Below are positions 52,551 through 61,769 of a stretch of DNA of 64,000 nt, one piece after another. The notes under the pieces were generated by a model that saw only the letters and a list, made by a program, of their open reading frames with translations, was not told the origin of the DNA and did no database searches. Numbering within the stretch: position 1 is the first letter of the stretch; each line of letters starts with the position of its first letter. A program made the translations under genes and the position numbers. Source of the stretch: Candidatus Melainabacteria bacterium (lineage in GTDB: Bacteria; Cyanobacteriota; Vampirovibrionia; Obscuribacterales; Obscuribacteraceae); the NCBI GenBank assembly GCA_016699165.1, contig CP064963.1, forward strand, positions 1,116,001-1,180,000. The letters are read 5' to 3'.

Positions 52551-54098
52551 CTAATTTGAATTCAGCTTATCTAGCAAATCCTTAGCTTGTTTGTGATGTG
52601 GATTTTGCTTCAACACATCGTTTAATTGCTCGATAGCCTGCGGCTTCTCATTCATATCTATAAGACATTGAGCGATGGCAATTCTAGCTTCGAGCGAGTT
52701 TGGATTTTTCTTCAGAAACTCTTCCCAATTATTCTTGGCTCTGGCGCTGCGACTTATTCTCTGTATCTGAATGAGCTTGTCGGTAAAGCGCTCTTTCTCT
52801 TCTTTGTTTGATACTTTCAGCAAAGACTTGCAGTCAACTAACGCAAAATCGTAATTGTGATCAGCCACCATCTTATCAATTAACTTCTCGCGATCCGTCA
52901 CAGACTTGGGGTTAACACCAAGCTTTTCTAAAGCGCTAGAAAGCCCGTCTTCAGCTCTGTCATAGTCGGGAGCTAATATCAAACATTGTCGAAAATTTTC
53001 AGCCGCGTTTTTTGCGTCGGAGCTGAGATTCTGTTTTGCCAATTGATAATAGCTATCACTCATATGATTTTCAGCAAGTGTTCGACCATCCTCAACATCG
53101 AGTTTAAGCGCCTCTTGGTATTTATCAATTGCACTCTTGAAATTTTTTAGGCGATAAAATGCTTTAGCCTGATTTAAAATTTTGGCGAAATTGATATCGG
53201 CTGGATTGGGTCGAGGCGGCATCTTGGGCGTTTTGGAATAAACGTTATAGTCAAACGTAAATTGAATATCTATATCGTCTTTCAAACCAAGTGGAAGCTC
53301 GCGCATCCATTCGACAGTGTTGAGAGCCTTAATTGCCGAAGCATTGTAATCCTTGCGTGGTGAGGGTTTATCGATTTTGATATTCTTGATTTTGCCATTC
53401 AAATCAACACTGAATATGGTGGCAGCAGAAAGCGACCTTTCCGAAAATGGAACATCCCAAGCGCTTCGTATGCGATTCTGCACATTTTCCATGTATGGTC
53501 TGCAGTCTATGTCCTGAAGATTATCTTTAGTAGAGAAATGCAACACGTGCTCTGAGGTGAGAGAAGCCTCTAGTTCATTGATTTCTTTTTCAAGCTCCTT
53601 GGAAGCTTGAATGGAACGAGCCGCTTTCAGTTCTGTCAAAGCGGCTCTCTTATTGCCGCGCTGCTTGGCACGTTCAGCCAGATCTAAGCGATCAGTACGA
53701 GATTTAGGATTTAAATTCAGACTATCAATTTGCGAGTGCAATCCATCGACTGCTTTCTTATCTTGCGGATTCCAAAAAATTGCTTCTTCCAATAAATCGA
53801 GGACAACCCAATCTTTATTCTTGTCTTGTAAATCAGCAGCTTTATTGAAGAGCGCAATACCGAGGTTGGCGTATCCCATTTTGTAGTGGGGATAATCCGC
53901 AAGCAGACTACGATACAAAGGAATTGCTTGATCGTATTTCCCTTGCATCACCAATTTGGTGGCATGGTTATTGATTCGTGCTGCTTCAGATACCGCATTT
54001 GGCGTCGATGTCTTTTTGCCTTGGCTGAAAGCGGGCGTGGCAAAGCTCAAGGCAAGACTAAAAATAGTTAGGAATGTGACGGTGCTCAATTTATGCAT
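52551..54098 (-). CDS. Secreted TPR protein with embedded TonB C-like domain
   Basis: The product (515 aa from the ATG at 54098) has a signal peptide (about 1-25), TPRs (about 35-190), a TonB/TolA-C-like domain (about 200-295: 'YMENVQNRIRSAWDVPFSE', 'FSVDLNGKIKNIKIDKPS', 'SAIKALNTVEWMRELP') and more TPRs to the end. The central domain resembles that of 27983-28507. It is probably an extracytoplasmic scaffold; the partner is unknown. Confidence 0.75.
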   Translation of the reverse strand: MHKLSTVTFLTIFSLALSFATPAFSQGKKTSTPNAVSEAARINNHATKLVMQGKYDQAIPLYRSLLADYPHYKMGYANLGIALFNKAADLQDKNKDWVVLDLLEEAIFWNPQDKKAVDGLHSQIDSLNLNPKSRTDRLDLAERAKQRGNKRAALTELKAARSIQASKELEKEINELEASLTSEHVLHFSTKDNLQDIDCRPYMENVQNRIRSAWDVPFSERSLSAATIFSVDLNGKIKNIKIDKPSPRKDYNASAIKALNTVEWMRELPLGLKDDIDIQFTFDYNVYSKTPKMPPRPNPADINFAKILNQAKAFYRLKNFKSAIDKYQEALKLDVEDGRTLAENHMSDSYYQLAKQNLSSDAKNAAENFRQCLILAPDYDRAEDGLSSALEKLGVNPKSVTDREKLIDKMVADHNYDFALVDCKSLLKVSNKEEKERFTDKLIQIQRISRSARAKNNWEEFLKKNPNSLEARIAIAQCLIDMNEKPQAIEQLNDVLKQNPHHKQAKDLLDKLNSN

Positions 54099-54271
54099 AG
54101 GAAATAATATAACAGACAAGCTAGCAGGGCATATCTGAATAGCTGTTAGCTATTACACTGAGTTTCAACTTACAGTTATTTGGGACAACGGACTCAAAAT
54201 TACTGCCATTGCACTGCCAAGAGGCGATGCGGCTCAAATCTCCGAATTTTCAAACTAGCAAATTTAAAATC

Positions 54272-54514
54272 TTAGTGGGATATCGTTTCAATTCCCTGCC
54301 GTGCTAGCCAGAAGCGACGAAGTGCAATGACCGTCCATGCAATCTCGACCACGCCGAAAGGCCACGCGCCTTCCAAGAATCCGTACACCGAGCCCAACGC
54401 GCAAGCAATGGCGAAGCCAAGCACGTACCAGTTCGACTTTGGCTCAAGGGCGTAGAACACCAGCTTGAGCGAGACCGAAAAAAGTCCAAATAGAGTTAAT
54501 GGATCCAACTTCAT
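54272..54514 (-). CDS. Small membrane protein
   Basis: The product of about 80 aa has three short hydrophobic helices and ends 'VVEIAWTVIALRRFW', like small SWEET-like or CBU_0592-type membrane proteins. I use the ATG 'MKLDPLTLFGLF'; the longer frame would overlap the opposite YaiI gene. The family is unsure. Confidence 0.5.
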   Translation of the reverse strand: MKLDPLTLFGLFSVSLKLVFYALEPKSNWYVLGFAIACALGSVYGFLEGAWPFGVVEIAWTVIALRRFWLARQGIETISH

Positions 54515-54584
54515 TGCCTGCCCCCATCCGCCTTGAAGATTATAGGTGAAATCGCTATTGTTGAGCAAACGAGGATTTCGCCCC

Positions 54585-55034
54585 ATGAAGATTTGGGTTG
54601 ACGCGGACGCCTGTCCCGTCGCGGTCAAGGACATAATTTCAAGAGCCGCCCACCGCAAGACAATCGAAACAATTTTTGTGGCAAATAAAATTTTGCCTCT
54701 CATGATGTCGCCTTACATCTCGTTCGTGCAGGTCGATACCACGCCCGACGCCGCCGACCAGTACATCGGCGAGCATGCCATTGAAGGCGACCTGGTCGTG
54801 ACCCAGGACATCCCGCTTGCACATATTCTTGTGCCTATGAATGTGGTAGTGCTCAGCCCGCGCGGTCTTGTATTTACGCCAGACAACATTGGCGAGCGAA
54901 TCGCGGTGCGCAATTTGATGCAAGATTTGCGAGATACAGGCGAAACGACTGGCGGTCCTAAACCTTTCGGCGACAAAGAACGACGCGAATTCGCATCAGC
55001 CTTCGACCGTGCCCTGACCAAACTAAGGATATAA
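54585..55034 (+). CDS. YaiI/YqxD family (DUF188, UPF0178) protein
   Basis: The 149-aa protein shows the family start 'MKIWVDADACPVAVKDII' and 'VTQDIPLA', 'GLVFTPDNI', 'GGPKPFGDKERREFA'. DUF188 proteins have a PIN-like/NYN-like fold and may be nucleases, though none has a clear role. GAGG is about 10 bp before the ATG. The adjoining exported protein gene starts 7 bp later. Confidence 0.9.
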   Translation: MKIWVDADACPVAVKDIISRAAHRKTIETIFVANKILPLMMSPYISFVQVDTTPDAADQYIGEHAIEGDLVVTQDIPLAHILVPMNVVVLSPRGLVFTPDNIGERIAVRNLMQDLRDTGETTGGPKPFGDKERREFASAFDRALTKLRI

Positions 55035-55041
55035 TTGTCCA

Positions 55042-55578
55042 ATGCGCAAAGTATTTTTTATTGCTGTTGCTTTTATCGCCCTCTGCGCTTATGCCATCAC
55101 ATCTGTCGATGCGCAATACGGACAAGGACTGGACAGCGAAGAACTGCATGGCGTAGCACTTCGCGCGGGCGATGCTATGAAAGAATGGCACAAACAGCAC
55201 GGCTCGTTTCCTAATCTAGATCAGGAAGTGGATGAAGCCTTGAAGTTTGTTTTTGAAAAAGTGACGGGCGCGCCCGTGGCACCGACCACTCAGGTGACCT
55301 ACACCGGAAGCGTACACTCAATTGAAAATATTCGCCTGTCTGTGGATAGATCGATTCGAAACGCATCCATTGAAGAATTGCAAAAACACCCACCATCAAC
55401 ATGGACAGCGCCAGCGAATTCTACTGTTATTTTGACCGACGGCAAGGATCAATTTTTGATCTGGACATCTGTGGTGAGCGGAACGCCAATGCGCGACTCG
55501 AACGATAAATGCAAGTTTGTCTGCGGCAAGTTGAAGTCTGCGCAGAAAGAAGATGACGCCGAAGCGTCTGATGAATAG
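55042..55578 (+). CDS. Secreted protein of unknown function
   Basis: The 178-aa product has a signal peptide (about 1-24, ending 'SVDA|QYG') and a compact domain with two late cysteines ('DKCKFVCGKL') that could form a disulfide, then an acidic tail. I do not recognise the family. It is in line with the YaiI gene and lies next to the decayed transposon. Confidence 0.65.
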   Translation: MRKVFFIAVAFIALCAYAITSVDAQYGQGLDSEELHGVALRAGDAMKEWHKQHGSFPNLDQEVDEALKFVFEKVTGAPVAPTTQVTYTGSVHSIENIRLSVDRSIRNASIEELQKHPPSTWTAPANSTVILTDGKDQFLIWTSVVSGTPMRDSNDKCKFVCGKLKSAQKEDDAEASDE

Positions 55579-55706
55579 CGTGCTCGCGCTTATCAATTTG
55601 CCTAAAATCTTACGACGATCGAGCAAGCCTTTTTTCCGATTTTTCATCAAGTATTAAAGTTGCACAACTTTTCTCACGTTTTCGTTAGGAAAAGTATGCG
55701 TTCGTG

Positions 55707-57282
55707 TTGCCTCAAAATAGAATCGTACTTTGACTAAACCGTTGCCTCATATATTTTCGTACCGGCGAAAATTCAAATAGCGATCTTAACTACTTTATAT
55801 TTACCCCATCCGCAACGTTGGATCATGCCTTCAGCTCTAAGTCTGCAGAGAAAAACATCTAATGATTCTCGCCTCTGCCCCTCTTGGAGTATCTCCTTGC
55901 AGGTAAAAACAGTGCCAAGTTCTAGCATGGATATTGATTTTCTGGTCTCTTCAATGGTCGATTTTATTTTGCTTTGTTCTGCAGATTCGTGAGCCAAGAG
56001 TTTTTGAACTGCGTTTCGTTGCATTTGAATTATTGTCGTAACTGGGCTAGGCACAGGTATTTTCAATTTTTCCAGTTCTTCGCGTTTGCTTTGAATTTCC
56101 TCATGAAGAGCAAGCATGTTGAGCCCGTTTCGAATTTGTATGAGCTTTGATTTTACTTCTTTATCAATGGCTGAGTTTTCTAAAACACGCTGATACGGCG
56201 TTCTTGCCTTGTCATGAATCTTGTAGGTTTTTGCTCCGTTTCGTTTCTTTTCCAAAAGCTTTTGACACGGCTGAAAGTAATTCACGTACAGGTAAAGTGC
56301 CTTATACAGCGCTTTTAGAAGACGCAATGCTTTTTTGCCTTCGAACCGCCCTCGTCCTACATTCTTGCGGATCACGGAGCCGTTCTTTTCTTCGATCCAG
56401 GCTTGATCGTTTTTCTTGTATGCTCGAGATCTAGTGTAGGTAATGCTTTCCTTAATACACCAAGTAATCATTTCATCGTTTAAAAACTCTTTGCCGTTGT
56501 CAAAATCTAGACCCAGAATGGGAAACGGACAAATTTCTTTGGCTTGTTCTAATGCGTCGAGAACTTCAAAAGCTCCACTGCGAGGGAGCGCAATTGGTAT
56601 TACCCAACAAGTCGCAATGTCCGTCATGTTCAGGGTGCTAAGAAACCCCCTGGAAGTATCGACGCTTGAATGGGACACAGTGTCAATTTCGAAGAATCCA
56701 GGAGCAACATCGTTCCACTCAGTGAAGGTGCGAATGGGCACTTTGTTTTTTACCAGTGGTCCGCGTTTCGTATGACTGACGCTTCTTTGGCAGCGTTGGC
56801 GCTCTTTCTTCAATGTTCGATCTATCGTGGCAGCGCTCACGGAGAGTATTTCAGCTTTTGCTGCAGCTGAAATTTTGAGATATCCATGGATTTCCAGATT
56901 TTCACATCTCTTCAACGAAGGGCGCTAGGCGTTTTCCGCAAAGTTTATTTGAGACGTGCCAGATCTGTATGAGTGCTTCTTGTGCCTCCAACCCAAGCCT
57001 GTTTTTTCGACCTTTTTTTCTTAGGGTCGAATGTTTGTTGACTGTTATTCAAAAGAGTAATCGCGTGCTTTCGAGAGTAACCCGTAGTCTGGATCAGGTT
57101 TTCCAAGATCTCGATACGTTCTTTCTTGTTGGCGTAGCAGTATCGTTTTCTCAGAGCATCAAGTAGCTCTTTGCGGGAATTGGTTGTCATTTGTAGCCTC
57201 ATCTTTCCCTCGCTCCGGTAACCGAGAGTTCGATTTTATTTGAGGCAACGGTTTATGCAGGGTTCGATTTAATTTGAGGCAA
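55707..57282 (-). mobile_element. Decayed insertion sequence with doubled ends, about 1.58 kb
   Basis: Both ends begin TTGCCTCAAA(T/A)TA..ATCG and carry a second TTGCCTCA about 35 bp further in, next to TAAACCG (left 55707 and 55742; right, inverted, 57282 and 57248). The element carries one transposase gene broken by a frameshift and a stop. I found no clear target duplication, so the outer edges may be off by a few bases. Confidence 0.75.
55773..57190 (-). pseudogene. rve/DDE transposase, frameshifted and stopped
   Basis: The N-terminal piece (57190 to 56945) has the helix-turn-helix start 'ENLIQTTGYSRKHAITLL'. The C-terminal piece (56915 to 55773) has the integrase core: 'FFEIDTVSHSS', 'LDFDNGKEFLNDE' and 'KKNDQAWIEEKNGSVIR', giving D, D and E. 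Between them the frame shifts by one base, and a TAG lies at 56935-56937. It should be inactive. The layout matches integrase-like transposases with an N-terminal 'GY.RKHAI.LL' motif. Confidence 0.8.
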
Positions 57283-57350
57283 TGCGGCGTTTTTACTATT
57301 TGAAGAGAAGGTAGTAAAAAGACACCCATCAAATGTCGTAAGATTTTGAC

Positions 57351-57749
57351 ATGAAAGAGTCAGCAGGCATTTTGCTTTATCGGCTAAGAGAAGACACTTT
57401 AGAAGTTTTGCTCGTTCATCCCTCGGGCAATTACAATCGTCGAGCGCCATGGGGTATTCCAAAAGGACTGCCAGAGCCAGGCGAAGATTTAGAAACGGCA
57501 GCGCGCAGAGAGACGCTGGAAGAAATTGGCATTGACGTCAAAGACGAGCTAGTCTCGCTTGGATTTATCGAATACACCAAGAGTCGCAAACGCGTTCATT
57601 GCTTTGGTGTCGCGGCGACAAAGGAGTGCCTGCCCCAAAATTTATCTTGGGAAATCGACAAAGCCGAGTTCTTCACGCTTGAAGAAGCCGCGAAAATCAT
57701 GCATCCAGACCAAGCAGCGTTTTTGGGGCGCCTCTCCAAAATTATCTAA
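57351..57749 (+). CDS. Nudix hydrolase
   Basis: The 132-aa protein has a full Nudix box, 'GLPEPGEDLETAARRETLEE' followed by IG, with the Glu residues that bind metal. It should hydrolyse a nucleoside diphosphate linked to another group; the substrate cannot be told. It lies 69 bp beyond the decayed transposon, whose end may form part of its promoter region. Confidence 0.9.
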   Translation: MKESAGILLYRLREDTLEVLLVHPSGNYNRRAPWGIPKGLPEPGEDLETAARRETLEEIGIDVKDELVSLGFIEYTKSRKRVHCFGVAATKECLPQNLSWEIDKAEFFTLEEAAKIMHPDQAAFLGRLSKII

Positions 57750-57797
57750 CTCAGTGTATGCTGAAATAAGAGACACGCGCCTGCCGGAGATTCGAGC

Positions 57798-58400
57798 ATG
57801 ATTCAATTCCGCTACTCAAACGTCCTTGGATTACCACTTGCACTCGTTCTTGCCGGCTCTTTGATGAATGGCTATAACATCAACAAATTTTGCCAGTATT
57901 ACGGCTTGAAGGCTGAACTGGACAGATACGCCGACGCGCAACTGGTTCATGCCGTGCCAGAGGTGGAGATGCCCGCAATCGAAGCGGAAGCAGTAAACCA
58001 AGCTCCTCTCACACCCCAGCTTGCCTGCGAGTTTGTTAAATGGCTCGTGCAAGGTGCTTTTGATTTCAATCCAAATACCGAGAGCCGCAGCCATATTGAA
58101 GCAGCTAAATGGATGACACTCTCGCCATACCAAACGATGGAGTCGCTCTTCTGGAAACCCAGTGAAGATGAGGTTGTGACATTTCAACCTTACTCTGTAG
58201 AATACACTGGCGGGAACGCCAAAACCGGTCTAGAAGTGACCGTGCTTACAAGCATGAGCAAACAAGTGAGCGAACAGCATTTCAAATCAACGGCTATCGA
58301 AATCAAGTTTAAAGTCAAATGTACCAAAGATGGTTTGCGCATCACCGACATCGATATTTCCAACGGCGACAAAGCCTTGTTAATCGAACTGATGGAATAG
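57798..58400 (+). CDS. Anchored NTF2-like protein
   Basis: The 200-aa product has a hydrophobic N-terminus (about 8-26) and a C-terminal domain with 'FDFNPNTESRSHIEAAKWM', 'MESLFWKP' and 'VEYTGGNAKTGLEVTVL'. It shares the F-D-x-N-P ... W-M ... F-W signature with 46152-46694. It follows the Nudix gene by 48 bp, on the same strand. Function unknown. Confidence 0.6.
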   Translation: MIQFRYSNVLGLPLALVLAGSLMNGYNINKFCQYYGLKAELDRYADAQLVHAVPEVEMPAIEAEAVNQAPLTPQLACEFVKWLVQGAFDFNPNTESRSHIEAAKWMTLSPYQTMESLFWKPSEDEVVTFQPYSVEYTGGNAKTGLEVTVLTSMSKQVSEQHFKSTAIEIKFKVKCTKDGLRITDIDISNGDKALLIELME

Positions 58401-58408
58401 GCTCTAAC

Positions 58409-59353
58409 TCAAAATTGAATTAGAACTTTCAGCACGCCAGACTCTTGCGCTCGATTCAAGGCTTCGATACCCTGCTCAAGCGGCATTTGCGCGTCGATGA
58501 GCGAACTGGGATCAAGAATTCCGCTTGCAATCATTTCGACAGCTTTGTCCATTGGTCCGCAACGCGAGCCGACTACATTTATTTCGTTGACGACAAGCAT
58601 GGACGGATTGAACTGAAATGGCGCCGCATAAGTCGATTTAAGAACTAGATGTCCGCGTGGTCTTATCAGGTCTATTGCAGATTGGAAACCTTGCGGATTG
58701 CCTGTCGCTTCGACCACAACAGCGTAGGCTCTTTCTGTGGACGTTTTCTTGTATGTTCCGCTAAAATTCCCGAGTCGCTCCAGGCGCTCTGGATGCCGTC
58801 CTACAAGATGGACTTCGTAGCCGCTTTTATCGAGCGTCATTGCAATTAGCAAACCTAATTTGCCATCGCCAATGACACAAATTGGGTTTTGTTTATCGAG
58901 CTGGATTTGTTCTTGTATCTCAAGAGCGGCTGCAACAGGCTCGGCAAAGACTATTTTATCCAATGCTAAATCTTGCGGAACTTCAACTAAGCTACTAAGG
59001 GTGGTGCTTAAATATTCGGCGAAGGCACCATCTTTATTGACGATACCAATAACCGATCTATTAGGACAATGATGCATGCCACCACTTTCGCAAACATGAC
59101 ATTTCATGCAGGCTTGATTGATATCGGCAACCACTCGTTTTCCGATAAATGATTTATCTTTGGCATCATATACGGTGCCAACAAACTCATGCCCCATAGT
59201 GCCGTTAAAATTGTGGTAGCCTTTTATAATTTCGAGATCTGTATTGCAGACACCAGCTCTCTCGATTTCAATTATGGCTTCGTCATCGCTTGCAATGGGA
59301 GCCGGAATCTCTTCCAATGCCACTTTGCCATTGTTTATTCTCAGTGCCTTCAC
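58409..59353 (-). CDS. Zinc-dependent medium-chain alcohol dehydrogenase
   Basis: The product (about 314 aa) has the MDR layout: catalytic zinc site 'GVCNTDLEI' and 'GHEFVGTV', structural zinc cysteines in 'CMKCHVCESGGMHHC', and a Rossmann fold with 'VIGDGKLGLLIAMTL'. It should oxidise an alcohol or polyol with NAD(P). The start is GTG at 59353 or TTG at 59377; neither has a good ribosome site. It is divergent from the trehalose gene. Confidence 0.88.
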   Translation of the reverse strand: MKALRINNGKVALEEIPAPIASDDEAIIEIERAGVCNTDLEIIKGYHNFNGTMGHEFVGTVYDAKDKSFIGKRVVADINQACMKCHVCESGGMHHCPNRSVIGIVNKDGAFAEYLSTTLSSLVEVPQDLALDKIVFAEPVAAALEIQEQIQLDKQNPICVIGDGKLGLLIAMTLDKSGYEVHLVGRHPERLERLGNFSGTYKKTSTERAYAVVVEATGNPQGFQSAIDLIRPRGHLVLKSTYAAPFQFNPSMLVVNEINVVGSRCGPMDKAVEMIASGILDPSSLIDAQMPLEQGIEALNRAQESGVLKVLIQF

Positions 59354-59482
59354 AAAATTAACCGCCAAAATGCCCAAAATACAAAAGTAAATTGAAGCAT
59401 AGTCAACTGTAAAACGAAAGGTTTCTGAAACTTCAATCCATTAAGGTAAAAGTGGTGAAATGAAATAACGCAGAGGTTTCAA

Positions 59483-60796
59483 ATGCAGATTGTATCTTAC
59501 CGCGGTCCTACACAACCTGGGGGAGTGTCGAATGCGTTGACTCAAATCGATTATTTGCAAAATCAGCAAAGCAACTGGTTTTACATTGTCGACCACGAAC
59601 TCTGGATCAAGAATAAAGACCAGAAACGCCCTATTTATGCCTTCGACAAGATTATTCAGAAAAATCATTACTATTATTGCAACAATTTTCTCTGGCCAAT
59701 TATGCACGATATGCCTGAGTTAGCCAGATATTCACTGGTTGAGCGACTTCACTACAAAGTCTTTAATTCTTCGCTAGCATTAAATTTAAATCGTCCCGAC
59801 CACCTTGGAAAGGAAGCGTATTTCGTAAACGATTATCAGCTAGCGTTACTGCCCAAATTTCTGAACGCAAATCAAAACAAATACATCTTTTGGCATATAC
59901 CCTGGCCAAAGGATGTATGGCCGCAACATGCCGACGCGATTGGCGAAATAGCCGAAGCACTTCTGAGCGCAGATGCAATTGGCTTTCATACTGAAGAATA
60001 CAAAGATAACTTCGAAAATTTTGTTCGTCAGTATTTACCCTTTGCGCAAGTCAGCTCAAAACTAATAGTCTCACCTTTAGGAATCGATAACCGCTTCTGG
60101 CAGGAAAATGCCACTGAAAATCCTTTGCTGCCGGCCACCAACGGTGTACCCTACGTGTTAAGCGTCGATAGAGTCGACTACACTAAAGGTGTTCGCGAGC
60201 GATTACTGGCTATAAATCACTTCTTCAAAACAAATCCAGAATGGCAGGAGAAGGTTGTTTTCGTTCAGCAATGCGCTCGGTCCAGACCTGGGCTTAGCGA
60301 GTTCGACAAATACTGGCACGAGTGCAGAAGCATTTATGAATCAGTCAATTCAATTTATTCAAAAGACGCATGGAAACCCATTTTGTGGACTGACAAACCA
60401 ACCTCTCCACCAGAATTAGCCAGCAGCTATGCCAATGCCTCAATCATGCTCGTTAATCCACTCAAGGATGGATTAAATTTGACCGCCAAAGAGTTCGTGG
60501 CCAGTCAACAGTCAAACCCCGGTGTGCTAACTCTATCAAATGGAGCTGGAGTTTGGAGCGAACTTGGAAATCATTGTATATCTGTTAGACCAAAAGACCT
60601 ACACAGCTTTGCGCACAAAATCTTATACGGACTGAATATGAGTATTGAAGAAAAGAAAAGGAGGCAACGATCACTGCGAAATTGTGTTGCCGCAAACTCG
60701 CTTTCAATGTGGTGGCAAAAATTTGTAGATCTAGAAAAAATGTCAATTCGAAATCGCGACGAGAAACTAAATCAAACCAAAAGGATGTGTGTCTAA
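59483..60796 (+). CDS. otsA: Trehalose-6-phosphate synthase-like glycosyltransferase (GT20)
   Basis: The 437-aa protein shows GT20 motifs: 'GPTQPGGVSNAL', 'FVNDYQLALLP', 'FWHIPWPKDVWP', 'VDRVDYTKGVRERL' and 'NPLKDGLNLTAKEF'. OtsA makes trehalose-6-phosphate from UDP-glucose and glucose-6-phosphate, an osmoprotectant step. No otsB phosphatase is in the window. AGAGG lies 6 bp before the ATG. It is the first gene of an operon with a small receiver-like protein and a two-component system. Confidence 0.85.
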   Translation: MQIVSYRGPTQPGGVSNALTQIDYLQNQQSNWFYIVDHELWIKNKDQKRPIYAFDKIIQKNHYYYCNNFLWPIMHDMPELARYSLVERLHYKVFNSSLALNLNRPDHLGKEAYFVNDYQLALLPKFLNANQNKYIFWHIPWPKDVWPQHADAIGEIAEALLSADAIGFHTEEYKDNFENFVRQYLPFAQVSSKLIVSPLGIDNRFWQENATENPLLPATNGVPYVLSVDRVDYTKGVRERLLAINHFFKTNPEWQEKVVFVQQCARSRPGLSEFDKYWHECRSIYESVNSIYSKDAWKPILWTDKPTSPPELASSYANASIMLVNPLKDGLNLTAKEFVASQQSNPGVLTLSNGAGVWSELGNHCISVRPKDLHSFAHKILYGLNMSIEEKKRRQRSLRNCVAANSLSMWWQKFVDLEKMSIRNRDEKLNQTKRMCV

Positions 60797-61128
60797 TGAA
60801 TCTTCTAGTGCGCTCCGATAACAAAAAAAATCAAAAGGAAATCGATGCGGCGCTTCACGAGCTGGCTTGCAACCTTTATTTCGTGCGCGATGATATCAAA
60901 ATGTTTTCCTTGCTCGAACAACGATACATGAACGCAGTAATTATACAAATCGATGATGAAGATGGTTCGCAGTCACAAAAAATGAAAAAACTGATTAATA
61001 CTGCCAACTTCGATATTCCAGTAATCTGCGTTTCGAACAATACCTCCGATTTTCATCGTGCAAGATTCAGACAAAAAATAGAACGTTTATACGCAGGCGA
61101 AAACAATGGCTCACATTCTGCTAGCTGA
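60796..61128 (+). CDS. Small receiver-like protein between otsA and the two-component genes
   Basis: The 110-aa product starts at an ATG overlapping the otsA stop (TAATG) and overlaps the next gene by 23 bp. The alternating pattern ('MNLLVRSDNKK', 'AVIIQIDDEDG', 'DIPVICVSNN') resembles a receiver fold, but the first acidic pair is weak ('SDN'). It may be a degenerate receiver or a distinct small regulator. Confidence 0.5.
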   Translation: MNLLVRSDNKKNQKEIDAALHELACNLYFVRDDIKMFSLLEQRYMNAVIIQIDDEDGSQSQKMKKLINTANFDIPVICVSNNTSDFHRARFRQKIERLYAGENNGSHSAS

Positions 61129-61768
61129 AGACGATAAATATTTGAGCGATGGTCTTTCGCGCACTTTGCGCTTTAGTGGCCATCGTATAGATGTAGCAAA
61201 GACTGGCGTAGAGACTGAAGCTGCTGTCTCGGCTTGTGACTATGACTTGCTTATTCTGGACATCGGTCTTCCTATTAGAAATGGTTTTGAAGTTCTGACC
61301 TGGCTGCGCTCGATAGGAAAGACTCTGCCCATTCTTATATTGACGGCAAGAGATACTCTGTCCGACCGCATACGCGGGTTGGATCTTGGCGCCAACGACT
61401 ATCTGTGCAAACCTTTCGACATGGGCGAACTGGAAGCAAGAATACGTGCCCTTTTGCGCAAAGAAAAATGGGATAACCAGACAAAAGTCGTGTCTGGCAA
61501 TTTGACACTCGACACACATGCCAACCAGTTTTACATTGAATCTGAAATACTCGAATTGACTTTGCGCGAATTCAAAGTGCTCGAGTATTTATTTCAAAAC
61601 AAAGGTCGTCTAGTCATGCGGGACCGAATGCTTGATCATCTTTTCAATGTAGAAATGGAAATAACTGGAAATGCACTGGATATCATCATGTACCGCCTGC
61701 GCAAGAAAATGGAAAAATCAACTTGTGTGATTAAAACTGTAAAAGGATTAGGATTCATAATCGAATAA
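61106..61768 (+). CDS. OmpR/PhoB-type response regulator
   Basis: The 220-aa protein has a receiver ('ILLAEDDKYLSDGL', acceptor in 'LLILDIGLPIRNG', Lys in 'YLCKPFD') and a winged-helix output domain ('LTLREFKVLEYLFQNKGRL', 'VKTVKGLGF' type end). It should be phosphorylated by the adjacent kinase and bind DNA. It starts inside the preceding gene. Confidence 0.93.
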   Translation: MAHILLAEDDKYLSDGLSRTLRFSGHRIDVAKTGVETEAAVSACDYDLLILDIGLPIRNGFEVLTWLRSIGKTLPILILTARDTLSDRIRGLDLGANDYLCKPFDMGELEARIRALLRKEKWDNQTKVVSGNLTLDTHANQFYIESEILELTLREFKVLEYLFQNKGRLVMRDRMLDHLFNVEMEITGNALDIIMYRLRKKMEKSTCVIKTVKGLGFIIE

Positions 61769-61769
61769 A

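Noticed and set aside
54139..54258. Start-less open frame encoding 'QLTVIWDNGLKITAIALPRG'
   Set aside because: It looks coding-like but is only 39 codons with no start; it may be a relic, too little to annotate.
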